Source: Kroppenstedtia eburnea (GTDB lineage Bacteria; Bacillota; Bacilli; Thermoactinomycetales; DSM-45169). Taken from it: 64,000 nucleotides of DNA. The stretch is taken from contig NZ_CP048103.1 of NCBI RefSeq assembly GCF_013282215.1, positions 2,418,001-2,482,000 on the forward strand, written 5' to 3'. How positions within the stretch are numbered: position 1 is the first letter of the stretch; each line of letters opens with the position of its first letter. The notes beneath the pieces were generated by a model. That model had not been told where the DNA came from. It did not search any database and saw nothing but the letters and a program-made list of their open reading frames with translations. This document shows, in pieces, positions 24,776-33,419 of the stretch. Position numbers and translations under genes: made by a program.

Positions 24776-26082
24776 TGGATCATATCCTCTTCCTGGAATG
24801 CTCGGGTTTTTCGGAACTGGTACAGAGAGACCAGCATCAGCACCACCGACATGATCAGGGTGATTGCGGCGGCATAGTTGTATTTGTGGGTGTCAAAGGT
24901 GAGTTTGTACACCCAGGTGATCAGGATGTCGGTACCCCCGGCACTCTGCCCCGGTACCGCCGGTTTCCCTTGGTTGAACAGGTAGATCACATTGAGATTG
25001 TTGAAATTGAAGGCGTACTGGGTGATCAACACCGGAGCCGTCGCATACAGCACCAGCGGGAGCGTGATCCCGCGAAATTTCCGGAAAGCGGTCGCCCCGT
25101 CCATCTCCGCCGCCTCGTAGAGATCAGAGGAGATACTCTGCAAGACCCCGGCACAGAGAGCCAGGCTGAAAGGAAAGCCCAGCCAGATCTGGATCAGGAG
25201 GAGGGCGATCCGGGTCCACATCGGATCCGTCATCCAGGGGATCTCCCCCACCCCGACACTGTGCAGCATGGCGTTGATGGGGCCGAAACTGTCGTCAAAC
25301 ATCCCGGAAAAGACCAGGATGGAGACAAAGGAAGGAACAGCCCAGGGCAAGATCAACACTGTCCGGAAAAATTTTTTGAACCGGACCCCCTTCTGATGGA
25401 TCAAGACCGCCAGGACCAATCCGAGGGCAAACTGCAGAGTGGTGGCCACCAGCGTCCAAACGATGGTCCAGGAGAAAACACTGATGAAAGAATGCTGCCA
25501 CAGGGGGGATTGGAACATCCCGATGAAGTTGGAAAAACCGACCCAGTCCACCAGCTTCGCCGGCGGGGAATGGTAGAGATCATAGTTGGTAAAGGCGATC
25601 GCCACCGTAAACAGGATCGGAAAGACCACGACAAAGATGAGCAGGATCAGCCCCGGCGCCACCAACAGATAGGGATAGCCCTTGTCGGTAACCAACCGAT
25701 AAGTCTCCCGCAGGGTGGGCGGCTCCTCTCCCCGGTCTCTCATCCCGCCCACCCGCCACGCATCCCGGATATTGAGGGCATAAAAGCCCAGGCCGAAGAG
25801 GATCAGGATGATCGCGATGATCCCCTGGGCCAACAGCAGAATCGAATGGTCGAGGAAGGGTTCCGTGCCCAGGGTGACCATCCCCCACAGACCGATATTG
25901 AGAAAATCGAAAGAGGCGATGAGGAAGGCGATCTCCGCAATCAGAAAGGAGAATCCTTTCCACCACTGACGGTTGTACATCTGCCCCAGTCCCATCACCA
26001 GAACGGATAGCCATGCCGCTCTCCGGCGATGGGACACAGAGGGGCGCTCCGGTTTCGTCGTAAGTTTTGCGTCAGCTGTCAC
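24772..26082 (-). CDS. Maltodextrin ABC transporter permease, MalF type
   Basis: 436 residues. The start is GTG 26082, after GGAGG. About eight hydrophobic segments are seen, including an N-terminal extension with extra helices typical of MalF. The EAA loop is SDLYEAAEMDGATAFRKFRG, then ITLPLVLYATAPVLIT. It pairs with the MalG-type protein in the membrane. Confidence 0.92.
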   Translation of the reverse strand: MTADAKLTTKPERPSVSHRRRAAWLSVLVMGLGQMYNRQWWKGFSFLIAEIAFLIASFDFLNIGLWGMVTLGTEPFLDHSILLLAQGIIAIILILFGLGFYALNIRDAWRVGGMRDRGEEPPTLRETYRLVTDKGYPYLLVAPGLILLIFVVVFPILFTVAIAFTNYDLYHSPPAKLVDWVGFSNFIGMFQSPLWQHSFISVFSWTIVWTLVATTLQFALGLVLAVLIHQKGVRFKKFFRTVLILPWAVPSFVSILVFSGMFDDSFGPINAMLHSVGVGEIPWMTDPMWTRIALLLIQIWLGFPFSLALCAGVLQSISSDLYEAAEMDGATAFRKFRGITLPLVLYATAPVLITQYAFNFNNLNVIYLFNQGKPAVPGQSAGGTDILITWVYKLTFDTHKYNYAAAITLIMSVVLMLVSLYQFRKTRAFQEEDMIQ

Positions 26083-26157
26083 GATCTAAACCTCCCTTCC
26101 CGATGGAAGATGCAGAGGGTGCGGCCCGCCTGCCACCCGCACCCGCCTGATCTCCGA

Positions 26158-27420
26158 TCACTGTTTTTGTGTTTTGATCTGCTCTTCGATCTGCTTCACC
26201 GCATCATCCAGGGCTTGCTCGGGATTTTGTTTCCCCTTGGCCACAAAGGTGATCGCATTGGCGATGGGATCCCAGACCTGCCCCATCTCCGGAATGTTGG
26301 GCATCGGGGTGCCCTGGGCCGCCTGCCCGGCAAACCCGGCCACCAGCGGATCCTCCTTCACCATCGGGGCCTCCAGGAGATCCTCGCGGGAAGGGATCTC
26401 CCCGGTGGTCTCAAACCGGTCTTGCAACGCTTCCTTGCCGGTCAGGAACTGAAGAAAATCCGTCGCCCAGTACCTGTTTTTGGAATAGGCTGAAACATAC
26501 AGCCCTTTCACCCCGATGAAGGTACGGGGATCTTTGCCGTTCAATTTCGGGATGGGGGCCACCCCCACCTCGATGCCGGCATCCCGGTAATCCTTCACGG
26601 CCCAGGGTCCGTTGATGACTGCCGCCACCTTTCCTTCCTTGAAGAGGCCGTTGATGGTGTCCGCTTTCAATCCCGGAGGGAGCAACTTCTCTTGATACCA
26701 GGAGCCGATCCTCTGTAACCCCTTTTTGGCACCGCTGTTGTTCAAGCCGATGTCCGCAGGATCCAGCTTGCCGTCCAGCTCCTTGAACACATACCCGCCG
26801 AAGGCGTCCAGTACGAAATAGTCGTAATAAAAGTTCTCTCCTTCAAAGAGCAAACCGTACTTCTTTTTGCCGGGATCGGTGTTCTTCTTGGCAAAATCGA
26901 TCAGTTCCTCAAAGGTGTCGGGCGGTTCCTTCATCAATGCCTTGTTGTAAAGAAGGGCGATGCTCTCCGTGTTGCGGGGCAGGCCGTAGAGTTTGCCGTC
27001 ATACTGCATGGCCTGAATGGTGGATTCGTTGAACTGATCCGTCACCTTCTCCTCCACCTCGATGGGTTGGATCAGGCCTTTGATCACCGCCTCCCCGATC
27101 CGGTCGTGAGGCCAGGTGACCACATCGGGTCCTTTGCCGTTGGGGCCGTCCAGTGTCAGCTTCTCCTGCTGTTTCAAGATGTCCACATCGACCACTTTCA
27201 CCTGGATGCCCGTCTTCTTTTCATACTCCTTCGCCATCTTGCGGGTATGTTTCAGATGATTGGCATCCTTGTTCTCCCAGATCACCAACTGTTTCGGTTT
27301 CTCTCCCTTGCCCGCCTCTGTTCCGGCGGTGCCGCCCTCCCGCTGGGGACCGCAACCCGCCAACAGACCGGCGGTCACCACTCCCGCCAGGGACAGTGAC
27401 AACCACTTTTTCCACTTCAT
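26158..27420 (-). CDS. Maltodextrin-binding lipoprotein (MalE/MdxE type)
   Basis: 420 residues from ATG 27420 after GAGGGGG. The signal peptide ends in a lipobox (VVTAGLLAGCGPQ), so the protein is anchored to the outer face of the membrane by a lipidated Cys at about residue 22. The body is a family 1 solute-binding protein: LVIWENKDANHLKHTRKMAK, then PDVVTWPHDRIGEAVIKGLI and VAAVINGPWAVKDY, all close to maltose-binding proteins. First gene of the operon, with two LacI operators in its leader. Confidence 0.92.
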   Translation of the reverse strand: MKWKKWLSLSLAGVVTAGLLAGCGPQREGGTAGTEAGKGEKPKQLVIWENKDANHLKHTRKMAKEYEKKTGIQVKVVDVDILKQQEKLTLDGPNGKGPDVVTWPHDRIGEAVIKGLIQPIEVEEKVTDQFNESTIQAMQYDGKLYGLPRNTESIALLYNKALMKEPPDTFEELIDFAKKNTDPGKKKYGLLFEGENFYYDYFVLDAFGGYVFKELDGKLDPADIGLNNSGAKKGLQRIGSWYQEKLLPPGLKADTINGLFKEGKVAAVINGPWAVKDYRDAGIEVGVAPIPKLNGKDPRTFIGVKGLYVSAYSKNRYWATDFLQFLTGKEALQDRFETTGEIPSREDLLEAPMVKEDPLVAGFAGQAAQGTPMPNIPEMGQVWDPIANAITFVAKGKQNPEQALDDAVKQIEEQIKTQKQ

Positions 27421-27446
27421 CCCGTTCAACCCCCTCTTCAAGATGT

Positions 27447-27525
27447 GCAATCGTTTGCGCAAATGAGATAAAAAAAAGCAGACTTTCTCCTTAAACATAT
27501 GGCAAATCGTTTGCACTATATTATA
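27447..27525 (-). promoter_or_regulatory. Promoter and two LacI operators of the maltodextrin operon
   Basis: On the minus strand the -10 box TATAAT lies at 27520-27525. GCAAACGATTTGC (27502-27514) starts six bases downstream, over the expected start site. A second operator, GCAAACGATTGC, lies at 27447-27458. Both match the GCAAACGTTTGC-like consensus of LacI repressors. No convincing -35 box is present. Confidence 0.65.
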
Positions 27526-27584
27526 TTTCACCCTCCCTCCCGATTTTCCTCCCCAGGAAACAAAAAAATTCCCGGGACCCGGGC

Positions 27585-27716
27585 TCACCGGCATGTTCTC
27601 CTTCCGTCAACCCGGGTGATCCCTTCAATGGCGGACAGGATCCGTGCCCGGGTGGGCTTGTCCTGCTTGGATAGGAATTTCACTGCCTGCCGCTTGAGGA
27701 CTGTCCTATAAGCCAA
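27585..27716 (-). pseudogene. Truncated RelE-type toxin
   Basis: About 43 residues start at TTG 27716, overlapping the end of the antitoxin gene by 11 bp. LAYRTVLKRQAVKFLSKQDK and PTRARILSAIEGI are the first helices of a RelE/ParE toxin. The sequence then runs into RVDGRRTCR and a stop, whereas intact toxins have about 85-90 residues and catalytic residues in the lost half. It is presumed inactive. Confidence 0.65.
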
Positions 27717-27999
27717 GCTCACGCTTCGCTTCCTCCAGGGAGACATACCCCTCGTCACCGTCCATCTGTTCCTGCTCTTCATTATTCAGAGGGATATCCT
27801 CCGGCTCGGATTGGCGGGCTTTCTCGTAGAGGGATTTAATCAAGTCCTGTTTATCGATCTTCCGGATCAGCACTTCATCTTCTCCGGCCACAAACAGTAA
27901 TTGCTCGCCTTGTTTCAGATTCAACTTCTTCCGGATTTCGCGAGGGATTGTGATTTGACCCTTCGATGTCATGGTACCGATTCCGACAGGATTCTTCAT
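27706..27999 (-). CDS. AbrB/SpoVT-type antitoxin
   Basis: 97 residues. The N-terminal swapped-hairpin domain (GTMTSKGQITIPREIRKKLN, about residues 8-27, then GEQLLFVAGEDEVLIRKI) binds DNA. The acidic C-terminus (EPEDIPLNNEEQEQMDGDEG) is the toxin-wrapping tail. It is paired with a truncated RelE gene, so it may now be an orphan. Two direct copies of GCTAATTAC upstream are a likely binding site. Confidence 0.82.
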   Translation of the reverse strand: MKNPVGIGTMTSKGQITIPREIRKKLNLKQGEQLLFVAGEDEVLIRKIDKQDLIKSLYEKARQSEPEDIPLNNEEQEQMDGDEGYVSLEEAKRELGL

Positions 28000-28018
28000 G
28001 GTTTTCTATCCTCCATCG

Positions 28019-28043
28019 GTAATTAGCAAGAAATGTAATTAGC
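28019..28043 (-). promoter_or_regulatory. Direct-repeat operator before the AbrB-type antitoxin
   Basis: GCTAATTAC occurs twice with a 16-bp period (28035-28043 and 28019-28027, minus strand), just upstream of the start at 27999. Such repeats commonly serve autoregulation by antitoxins. Confidence 0.45.
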
Positions 28044-28176
28044 TTCTTAAAAAACCATCGTATCATGGAAGGAACCGGCAATCAAACCTCAGATTCCTCG
28101 GCCGTTCCGCATCCTCATCTTCCGCCCATCATCGATTTCCAACTATTCCGTTACAGGGGCCAGCCCAAAGATAGAC

Positions 28177-28208
28177 AACCGCCCCCGGTCCATGCCGTGG
28201 GGCGGTTT
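28177..28208 (-). terminator. Terminator after the TetR/ABC operon
   Basis: AACCGCCCC and GGGGCGGTT form the stem, 10 bp after the tetR stop on the minus strand. Confidence 0.65.
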
Positions 28209-28217
28209 CTCCCTTCT

Positions 28218-28928
28218 TCATTCCTCCCGGAAGGCTCTCCTTTCCTTCGGTCCCGCGATCCCGTGCAGGAGGACATCGGCCATCCAGGCCAGTTCCTCCT
28301 CTTCCTTCCCTTGCACCAGCAATTCCGGCACCAGGTTTTTGGTCAGAATGTAGCCTCCCCCGATGGAGACCAGACTGCGGGCGATGACGTGGGTGGGCAG
28401 GTCATCCCGCAGCCGTCCCTCCCGCTTCCACTCTTCAATCCGTTCCGATATCACTTGATAGAAAGCCCGGGCCACATGTTCTTGCAAAGCCACGCGCAAT
28501 TCCGGCTGAAACAGGCTTTCCACCAGGATGATCTTCACCCGTTTCCAGTTGCGCTCCATCAGATCCACCCGATCGGCATATATCTCCCGCATCAACTCCT
28601 CCAGGGGCTTCTCCTGATCCAGGATCTTCAGAACCGGACGCAGCAGGTAGGGTGTGGCCACCCGGGAGATGGCGGGGATCACCAGATGCAGAAGCAATCC
28701 TTTCTTGGAGCGGTAATGCTTGAAAATCGTCGCCTCCGCCACCCCGGCTTTTTCGGCGATGGCATAGGTGGAGGTTCCTTCAAATCCCCGTTCCGAAAAA
28801 ATATGCAGGGCTGCTTCCAGAATCCGTTTCTGTTTTTCTGTTTCCTTATCTTTTTTATCCAGGTTGAGTCCGTACTCATCGGCGACGAGCCGGATCCATT
28901 CCTCCCATGTCTTATCTGGTTCCGTCAC
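28218..28928 (-). CDS. TetR-family regulator of the adjacent ABC exporter
   Basis: 236 residues. The HTH lies at about residues 33-80 (KRILEAALHIFSERGFEGTS, then IAEKAGVAEATIFKHYRSKK). A 30-residue extension precedes it. The rest is the helical ligand-binding domain. It is the last gene of the exporter operon and overlaps the ATPase gene by 17 bp. Two AGTGAGT-type palindromes around the operon promoter are its probable targets, so the operon would be autoregulated. The ligand is unknown. Confidence 0.9.
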   Translation of the reverse strand: MTEPDKTWEEWIRLVADEYGLNLDKKDKETEKQKRILEAALHIFSERGFEGTSTYAIAEKAGVAEATIFKHYRSKKGLLLHLVIPAISRVATPYLLRPVLKILDQEKPLEELMREIYADRVDLMERNWKRVKIILVESLFQPELRVALQEHVARAFYQVISERIEEWKREGRLRDDLPTHVIARSLVSIGGGYILTKNLVPELLVQGKEEEELAWMADVLLHGIAGPKERRAFREE

Positions 28929-29664
28929 GTGGCGACTCCTCTCCGATCATATGAATAAAGATCTCTTCCAGGGCGGGGCGCTCCCTGTCGAGGGATGATT
29001 GATTGCGACTGCGCAATTGGGCAACGGTACCTTCCATGATCAACCGGCCCCGGCTCATCATCGCCACCCGGTCACACCGTTCCGCTTCGTCCATGTAATG
29101 GGTGGTCACCAATACCGTCATCCCCTCTGCCGCCATCCCGTAGAGCAGGTCCCAGAAACCCCGCCGGGTGATGGGGTCCACTCCGCTGGTCGGTTCGTCC
29201 AGGATCAAGAGAGAGGGGGAATGGACCGTGGCCGAGGCAAAGGCAACCTTCTGCTTCCATCCCCCGGGCAGGGAACTCACCTGCTCCCGCCGGATCTCCC
29301 ACAATCCGAAACGATCCATCCTCTCTTCCACCTGTCGGTGGACCGAATCCACTGTGTAGACCCCGGCAAAAAAACGAAGGTTCTCCTCCACGGTCAGATC
29401 GGGATAGAGAGAAAACTTCTGGGACATATAGCCAAGCCGGTCCCGGATGGCCTTCCGCTCCTTGAGCATATCATAACCCAACACGGTCCCCTTGCCCTTG
29501 GTGGGCGGAAGAATTCCGCAGATCATCCGGATCAGGGTGGTTTTTCCCGCTCCGTTGGCACCGATCAGGCCGCAGATCTCCCCTTTGTCCACCTCCAGGT
29601 GGACCCCGTCGACGGCAGTGAAGCTCCCGAAGCGCTTGGTCAGGGATTCCAGCCGGATCACCAT
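28912..29664 (-). CDS. ABC exporter ATPase (second of the pair)
   Basis: 250 residues. Walker A is GLIGANGAGKTTLIRM, the signature appears as SSLPGGWKQKVAFA (LPGGW instead of LSGGQ), Walker B is LLILDEPTSGVD and the switch His is in VTTHYMDEAE. Start ATG 29664, overlapping the preceding ATPase by 7 bp. Together with the ATPase at 29658-30560 and the permease it matches the YbhF/YbhS/YbhR arrangement, in which one protein carries both ATPase halves; here the halves are separate genes. Confidence 0.9.
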   Translation of the reverse strand: MVIRLESLTKRFGSFTAVDGVHLEVDKGEICGLIGANGAGKTTLIRMICGILPPTKGKGTVLGYDMLKERKAIRDRLGYMSQKFSLYPDLTVEENLRFFAGVYTVDSVHRQVEERMDRFGLWEIRREQVSSLPGGWKQKVAFASATVHSPSLLILDEPTSGVDPITRRGFWDLLYGMAAEGMTVLVTTHYMDEAERCDRVAMMSRGRLIMEGTVAQLRSRNQSSLDRERPALEEIFIHMIGEESPRDGTR

Positions 29665-30560
29665 GGTTCTTCCCCCTCTCCATCCTCCATCAGATACCGG
29701 GTGAACACATCCTCCCAACTGGGAGACTCCTCTCCCACCGCTCCCGTCCCCTCTTCCCGTGCCCATTTCTCCAACATCCCTCGGACAGCCTCCGCCTCCC
29801 TGGTCCAGACCACCAGGTCCGTCCCCCGGGAATACGCTTCCGCCACCGTCGACTCTCGACGGAGGCGCGGCAGCCATTTTCCCCGCACGCCTCCTGCATC
29901 GTGAACCACCCACACCCGGTAGGGAAAAGAGTGCCGGTACACATGGGGCTCTTCATCGGCGAGGAGCCGCCCCCGGTAGAGGAGCATCACCCGGTCGCAG
30001 TGGCGCGCTTCATCCAGATACTGTGTCGACACCAGGACACGGGTCCCTTCCCGGGCCACCCCTTGGATCAATCGCCACACTTCCCGCCGGGACAGAGGAT
30101 CCACCCCGTTGGTGGGTTCATCCAACAGGAGCAGATCGGGACGGTGCATCACCGCGGCGGCGATGGCCAGCTTTTGCTTCATCCCGCCGGAGAGGGAACC
30201 GGCCCTCCGGTCTGCAAACCGGTCCAGGTCGGTCCAGCGGAGAAGCTCATCGATGCGCTTTTGCCTCACTTCCCGGTCCAATCCGTTCAACTGTCCGTAA
30301 AAGTGCAAGTTCTCCGCCACGCCCATCTCCTCATACATGGCAAAGGTCTCCGGGACATATCCGAGCCGAATCCTTTTCTCCCGCAGAATCTTTCCCTCTG
30401 TGGGTGCCAGCAGACCTGCCGCCAGTTTGATCAGCGTCGTCTTCCCGGCGCCGTCGGGACCGATCAGGCCGTGAATCCGGGCTTCTCCCAGGGTGAGGCC
30501 GATTTCCTTGAGGGCGGTTTTTTCCCCGTAACGTTGGGTCACTTCCTGCAAGCGGATCAT
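29658..30560 (-). CDS. ABC exporter ATPase (first of the pair)
   Basis: 300 residues. Walker A is GLIGPDGAGKTTLIKL (a Pro-Asp-Gly form typical of YbhF N-halves). The signature is GSLSGGMKQKLAIA and Walker B LLLLDEPTNGVD; the switch region reads VSTQYLDEAR, with Gln in place of the catalytic His. An extra C-terminal segment of about 80 residues follows. The degenerate switch suggests that only the other ATPase is fully active at one site. Confidence 0.9.
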   Translation of the reverse strand: MIRLQEVTQRYGEKTALKEIGLTLGEARIHGLIGPDGAGKTTLIKLAAGLLAPTEGKILREKRIRLGYVPETFAMYEEMGVAENLHFYGQLNGLDREVRQKRIDELLRWTDLDRFADRRAGSLSGGMKQKLAIAAAVMHRPDLLLLDEPTNGVDPLSRREVWRLIQGVAREGTRVLVSTQYLDEARHCDRVMLLYRGRLLADEEPHVYRHSFPYRVWVVHDAGGVRGKWLPRLRRESTVAEAYSRGTDLVVWTREAEAVRGMLEKWAREEGTGAVGEESPSWEDVFTRYLMEDGEGEEPW

Positions 30561-30572
30561 GTACCTTCCCCC

Positions 30573-31871
30573 TTATCCCAGGTTGCGGCGGAAGCGGAGG
30601 GCGGCCACCCCGAGGAACAGGACGGCATAGACCGCCAGCACCGACACTTCCATCGTATAGTCGAAGGGGTTGGCCCCTTTGAGAAAGACATCCCGGCTCA
30701 CCGGCAGGAAGTAGGTGAGCGGCATCAACCAGGAGATCCAACGGATTCCCCAGGGCATCGCTTCCAAGGGAAAGATAAAACCGGACAGAATGATCTGTGG
30801 CACCAGGGTGAGCACCGCCAACTGCATCGCCTGCTGCTGGTTTTGCGACACGGACGACACCAACAGCCCCATCCCCAAGGATCCCAACAGGAAGAGAAGG
30901 GAGACCACCAGGAAGGGCAGCACTTCTCCCCTGAAGGGAACGTCAAACAGTTGAATTCCCACAGCGAATACCAACAGGAAATCCACCACCGCGATCAGAA
31001 AGTAAGGGATCAGTTTCCCCACCATCAGCTCAAAGGAGCGCAAGGGGGTGACCACCAACTGCTCCAGGGTGCCCCGCTCCTTCTCCCGGACGATCCCCAG
31101 AGCGGTCATCAGTGTGGTGATGAAGATCAAAACCAGGCCCACCAGCCCGGGGATCATATAATTGACGCTCCGGATGTCCGGATTGTAAAGAACCTCCACC
31201 TCCGGCTTCATCCGCTCCGGATCGGGGAATTGTTCCTTGATTTTCTCAACCCGCTCCTCCATGCTTTCCTTCGCCTGCCGTTCCATTCCCTTCGCCCACT
31301 CGTTTTGGAAGCGCTCCAGCGCCTGGGGCGGCATCATTCGCTCCAATTGGGCCCACATGGGAGTTTGGGACAGGTCGATGGCAGGGGTGGCCCCTTTCTG
31401 CAAACTTTGCTCCAACTCTTCCTGTAACCGGTTCATGTTCCCCTTTTGCACATCCAGCAGAAATTCATTCACCTTGCGCAAAGAGGATTGGGCGGTGAAC
31501 AGGCGGCTTCCGTCCACCTGCACCTGAAGCGTCTCCTCCTTTGCTCGCGGCAATCCGGTGTATCCCTGTGGGATCGTGATCACCACATCGGTGCTTCCCT
31601 GCTTCAAATCCTCCCTGCCCTCGCTCACGGTCACGATCCCTTCCAGCGAGAAATCCTTCTGGTTGCGGATCTGCCGGATCAGTTCCCGGCTGTCCCCGTT
31701 GTCGGCGTGATCCACCACGTCCACATGGATGGTCTCAATATCGAAATTGACCGCATAACCGAAGGCCACCAGCCACAGCACCGGCAGCAACACCATCATC
31801 GCCAGCGTCCGCCGATCCCGGCGCATCTGGATAAACTCCTTCCGAATCAAGGCGCCGATCCGTCTCCACAT
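30573..31871 (-). CDS. ABC-2 type exporter permease (YbhR/YhhJ-like)
   Basis: 432 residues. An N-terminal helix (about 22-42) is followed by a large extracytoplasmic domain and five C-terminal helices. TALGIVREKERGTLEQLVVT is the conserved coupling motif of ABC-2 permeases. First gene of the four-gene operon (permease, ATPase, ATPase, TetR). Relatives export drugs or cationic compounds; substrate unknown. No membrane-fusion protein gene is present. Confidence 0.9.
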   Translation of the reverse strand: MWRRIGALIRKEFIQMRRDRRTLAMMVLLPVLWLVAFGYAVNFDIETIHVDVVDHADNGDSRELIRQIRNQKDFSLEGIVTVSEGREDLKQGSTDVVITIPQGYTGLPRAKEETLQVQVDGSRLFTAQSSLRKVNEFLLDVQKGNMNRLQEELEQSLQKGATPAIDLSQTPMWAQLERMMPPQALERFQNEWAKGMERQAKESMEERVEKIKEQFPDPERMKPEVEVLYNPDIRSVNYMIPGLVGLVLIFITTLMTALGIVREKERGTLEQLVVTPLRSFELMVGKLIPYFLIAVVDFLLVFAVGIQLFDVPFRGEVLPFLVVSLLFLLGSLGMGLLVSSVSQNQQQAMQLAVLTLVPQIILSGFIFPLEAMPWGIRWISWLMPLTYFLPVSRDVFLKGANPFDYTMEVSVLAVYAVLFLGVAALRFRRNLG

Positions 31872-31891
31872 CTTCTCCGCCTCCCATTTGG

Positions 31892-31966
31892 AGTGAGTGA
31901 TTACTCACTATCAATTTACGGCGGCACCCGATGCCCTGTCAATAAAAAAGTGAGTGATCACTCCCT
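31892..31966 (-). promoter_or_regulatory. Promoter of the exporter operon flanked by two TetR-type palindromes
   Basis: On the minus strand TTGACA (31937-31942) and TAAATT (31913-31918) are 18 bp apart. AGTGAGT-n4-ACTCACT (31892-31909) lies just after the -10 box. A second, related palindrome AGTGAGTGATCACTCCCT (31949-31966) lies just before the -35 box. Two operators around one promoter fit repression by the TetR protein encoded at the operon end. Confidence 0.7.
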
Positions 31967-32053
31967 TGGATTCCGGTTCTCGTGAAGGAAAAATCCCGAC
32001 CGGCCGGTATAATGGAGATAACGGTTTCGGAAAAAGGATGGGGAGGTGAGCAG

Positions 32054-32251
32054 ATGAGACCGATCCGGGTCATGGAGTACGTCAAAAAAGCGATGAAAGA
32101 ACTGGGATACAGCGACCGGGAAATCCTGAAGGTCACTGAAAAAGTGATCCACCTGGCCATCGATGATATGGAACGGGAACAAGAGGAGGCCAGACAAAAA
32201 CTGCTGGAAGTCGGCAGGAAACAAAGGGGAAACGAAAGTTCCGACCGTTGA
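32054..32251 (+). CDS. Small hypothetical protein, helical
   Basis: 65 residues from ATG 32054 after GGGGAGGTGAG. MRPIRVMEYVKKAMKELGYS then DREILKVTEKVIHLAIDDME suggest two to three amphipathic helices and a charged C-terminal tail (EEARQKLLEVGRKQRGNESS). Not recognised. It is transcribed away from the exporter operon and shares its divergent promoter region. A long hairpin (GGAGAAG-GGAAG with CTTCC-CTTCTCC) follows 8 bp after the stop. Confidence 0.6.
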   Translation: MRPIRVMEYVKKAMKELGYSDREILKVTEKVIHLAIDDMEREQEEARQKLLEVGRKQRGNESSDR

Positions 32252-32467
32252 CCCTTTTGGAGAAGCGGAAGCGAACCGGGCTGGCCAGCGGACCCCTTCC
32301 ACTTCTCCAGTTCGTTTGAACAGGCACCAACCTCTGGGTGATTCCTCATCCAACAACGGGATTTCCCTCTGTTTCGTCATAAGGATATACCCCGGGATCT
32401 TCCTGTCACAAATGATGATTTTTTTGATAGAGAGGTCTTCGGGGGAGAGATATGATATACTGTCCAT

Positions 32468-32495
32468 AATTAGATGATTATTTAAATATCTAATT
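32468..32495 (+). promoter_or_regulatory. Inverted repeat before the second ABC exporter
   Basis: AATTAGAT-n12-ATCTAATT sits 15 bp before the start at 32511 and just behind a TATACT-like -10 box (about 32455-32460). It is a likely operator, but no regulator gene lies beside it. Confidence 0.5.
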
Positions 32496-32510
32496 TAAAG
32501 GATGATGACG

Positions 32511-33419
32511 ATGATCCAGATCAAAGACTTACAGAAATCCTTTGGCTCCCAAGTTGTCATCAATTCAATATCATTTGAAATTCAAAAGGGAGAGATTGTG
32601 GGGTTGCTCGGACCCAACGGCTCCGGGAAAACCACCTTGATCCGTCTCATGAACGGGATCATTCGTCCCGATGGGGGAACCATTGTGGTGAATGGCCTCA
32701 CACCGGGGGAAGAAGGAGACCGGATCCGGGCCATGAGCGGTGTCCTGACGGAAGAAGCCGGGCTGTATGAAGACATGACCGGACTGGAGAACCTTCAGTT
32801 CTTTTCCTCCCTTCACGGGTTGGATCCCCAGGATGCCTCTATCGAAGACCTGTTGGAATCTTTTGGTCTGACCCCTCATCGCGACAAGAAAGTCCGCGGA
32901 TACAGCACCGGCATGAAGAAACGGCTCAGTCTGGCTCGGGCCCTGCTCCATCGGCCTTCCCTCCTTTATCTCGACGAACCGACCAACGGCTTGGACCCTG
33001 AAGGGATCCGATTCGTCCTGGATTCCATCGTAAAACTGAATCGCCGGGAGGGCACGACCATTCTGATCAGTTCCCACATCCTGTATCAACTGGAGTCCGT
33101 CTGTGATCGATACTTGTTCATCGAAAACGGCGTTCTGATTGAGCAGGGAAGAAAAGCCGAACTGGAGGAGCGTCACCTCGGGGAAGTCCGATTGCGTGTG
33201 GAAACTCCCCTTTCCCCCCGTGAATCCAGCTTCGCAGGGTATCCATTCCAGCGGACGGGAGATCGGGAACTCCTCTTTACTTTACCGGACAAAAGCCGGA
33301 TCCCGGAGCTTTTGAAATCTATTCTGAAAGAAGCCGACCTGTATACCGCCCACATCGAAAACCGCAATTTGGAAAGTTTGTACTTCACCATCAGGAGGGA
33401 CTCCCATGAAGGAGAATAA
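32511..33419 (+). CDS. ABC transporter ATPase (ABC-2 exporter)
   Basis: About 302 residues. Walker A GLLGPNGSGKTTLIRL, signature GYSTGMKKRLSLARA (STGMK form), Walker B LLYLDEPTNGLD and switch ISSHILYQLE are all present. ATG 32511 is best placed after AAAGG; ATG codons at 32502 and 32505 are closer. A C-terminal regulatory part of about 80 residues follows. It overlaps the permease gene by 14 bp. The substrate is not known. Confidence 0.9.
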   Translation: MIQIKDLQKSFGSQVVINSISFEIQKGEIVGLLGPNGSGKTTLIRLMNGIIRPDGGTIVVNGLTPGEEGDRIRAMSGVLTEEAGLYEDMTGLENLQFFSSLHGLDPQDASIEDLLESFGLTPHRDKKVRGYSTGMKKRLSLARALLHRPSLLYLDEPTNGLDPEGIRFVLDSIVKLNRREGTTILISSHILYQLESVCDRYLFIENGVLIEQGRKAELEERHLGEVRLRVETPLSPRESSFAGYPFQRTGDRELLFTLPDKSRIPELLKSILKEADLYTAHIENRNLESLYFTIRRDSHEGE

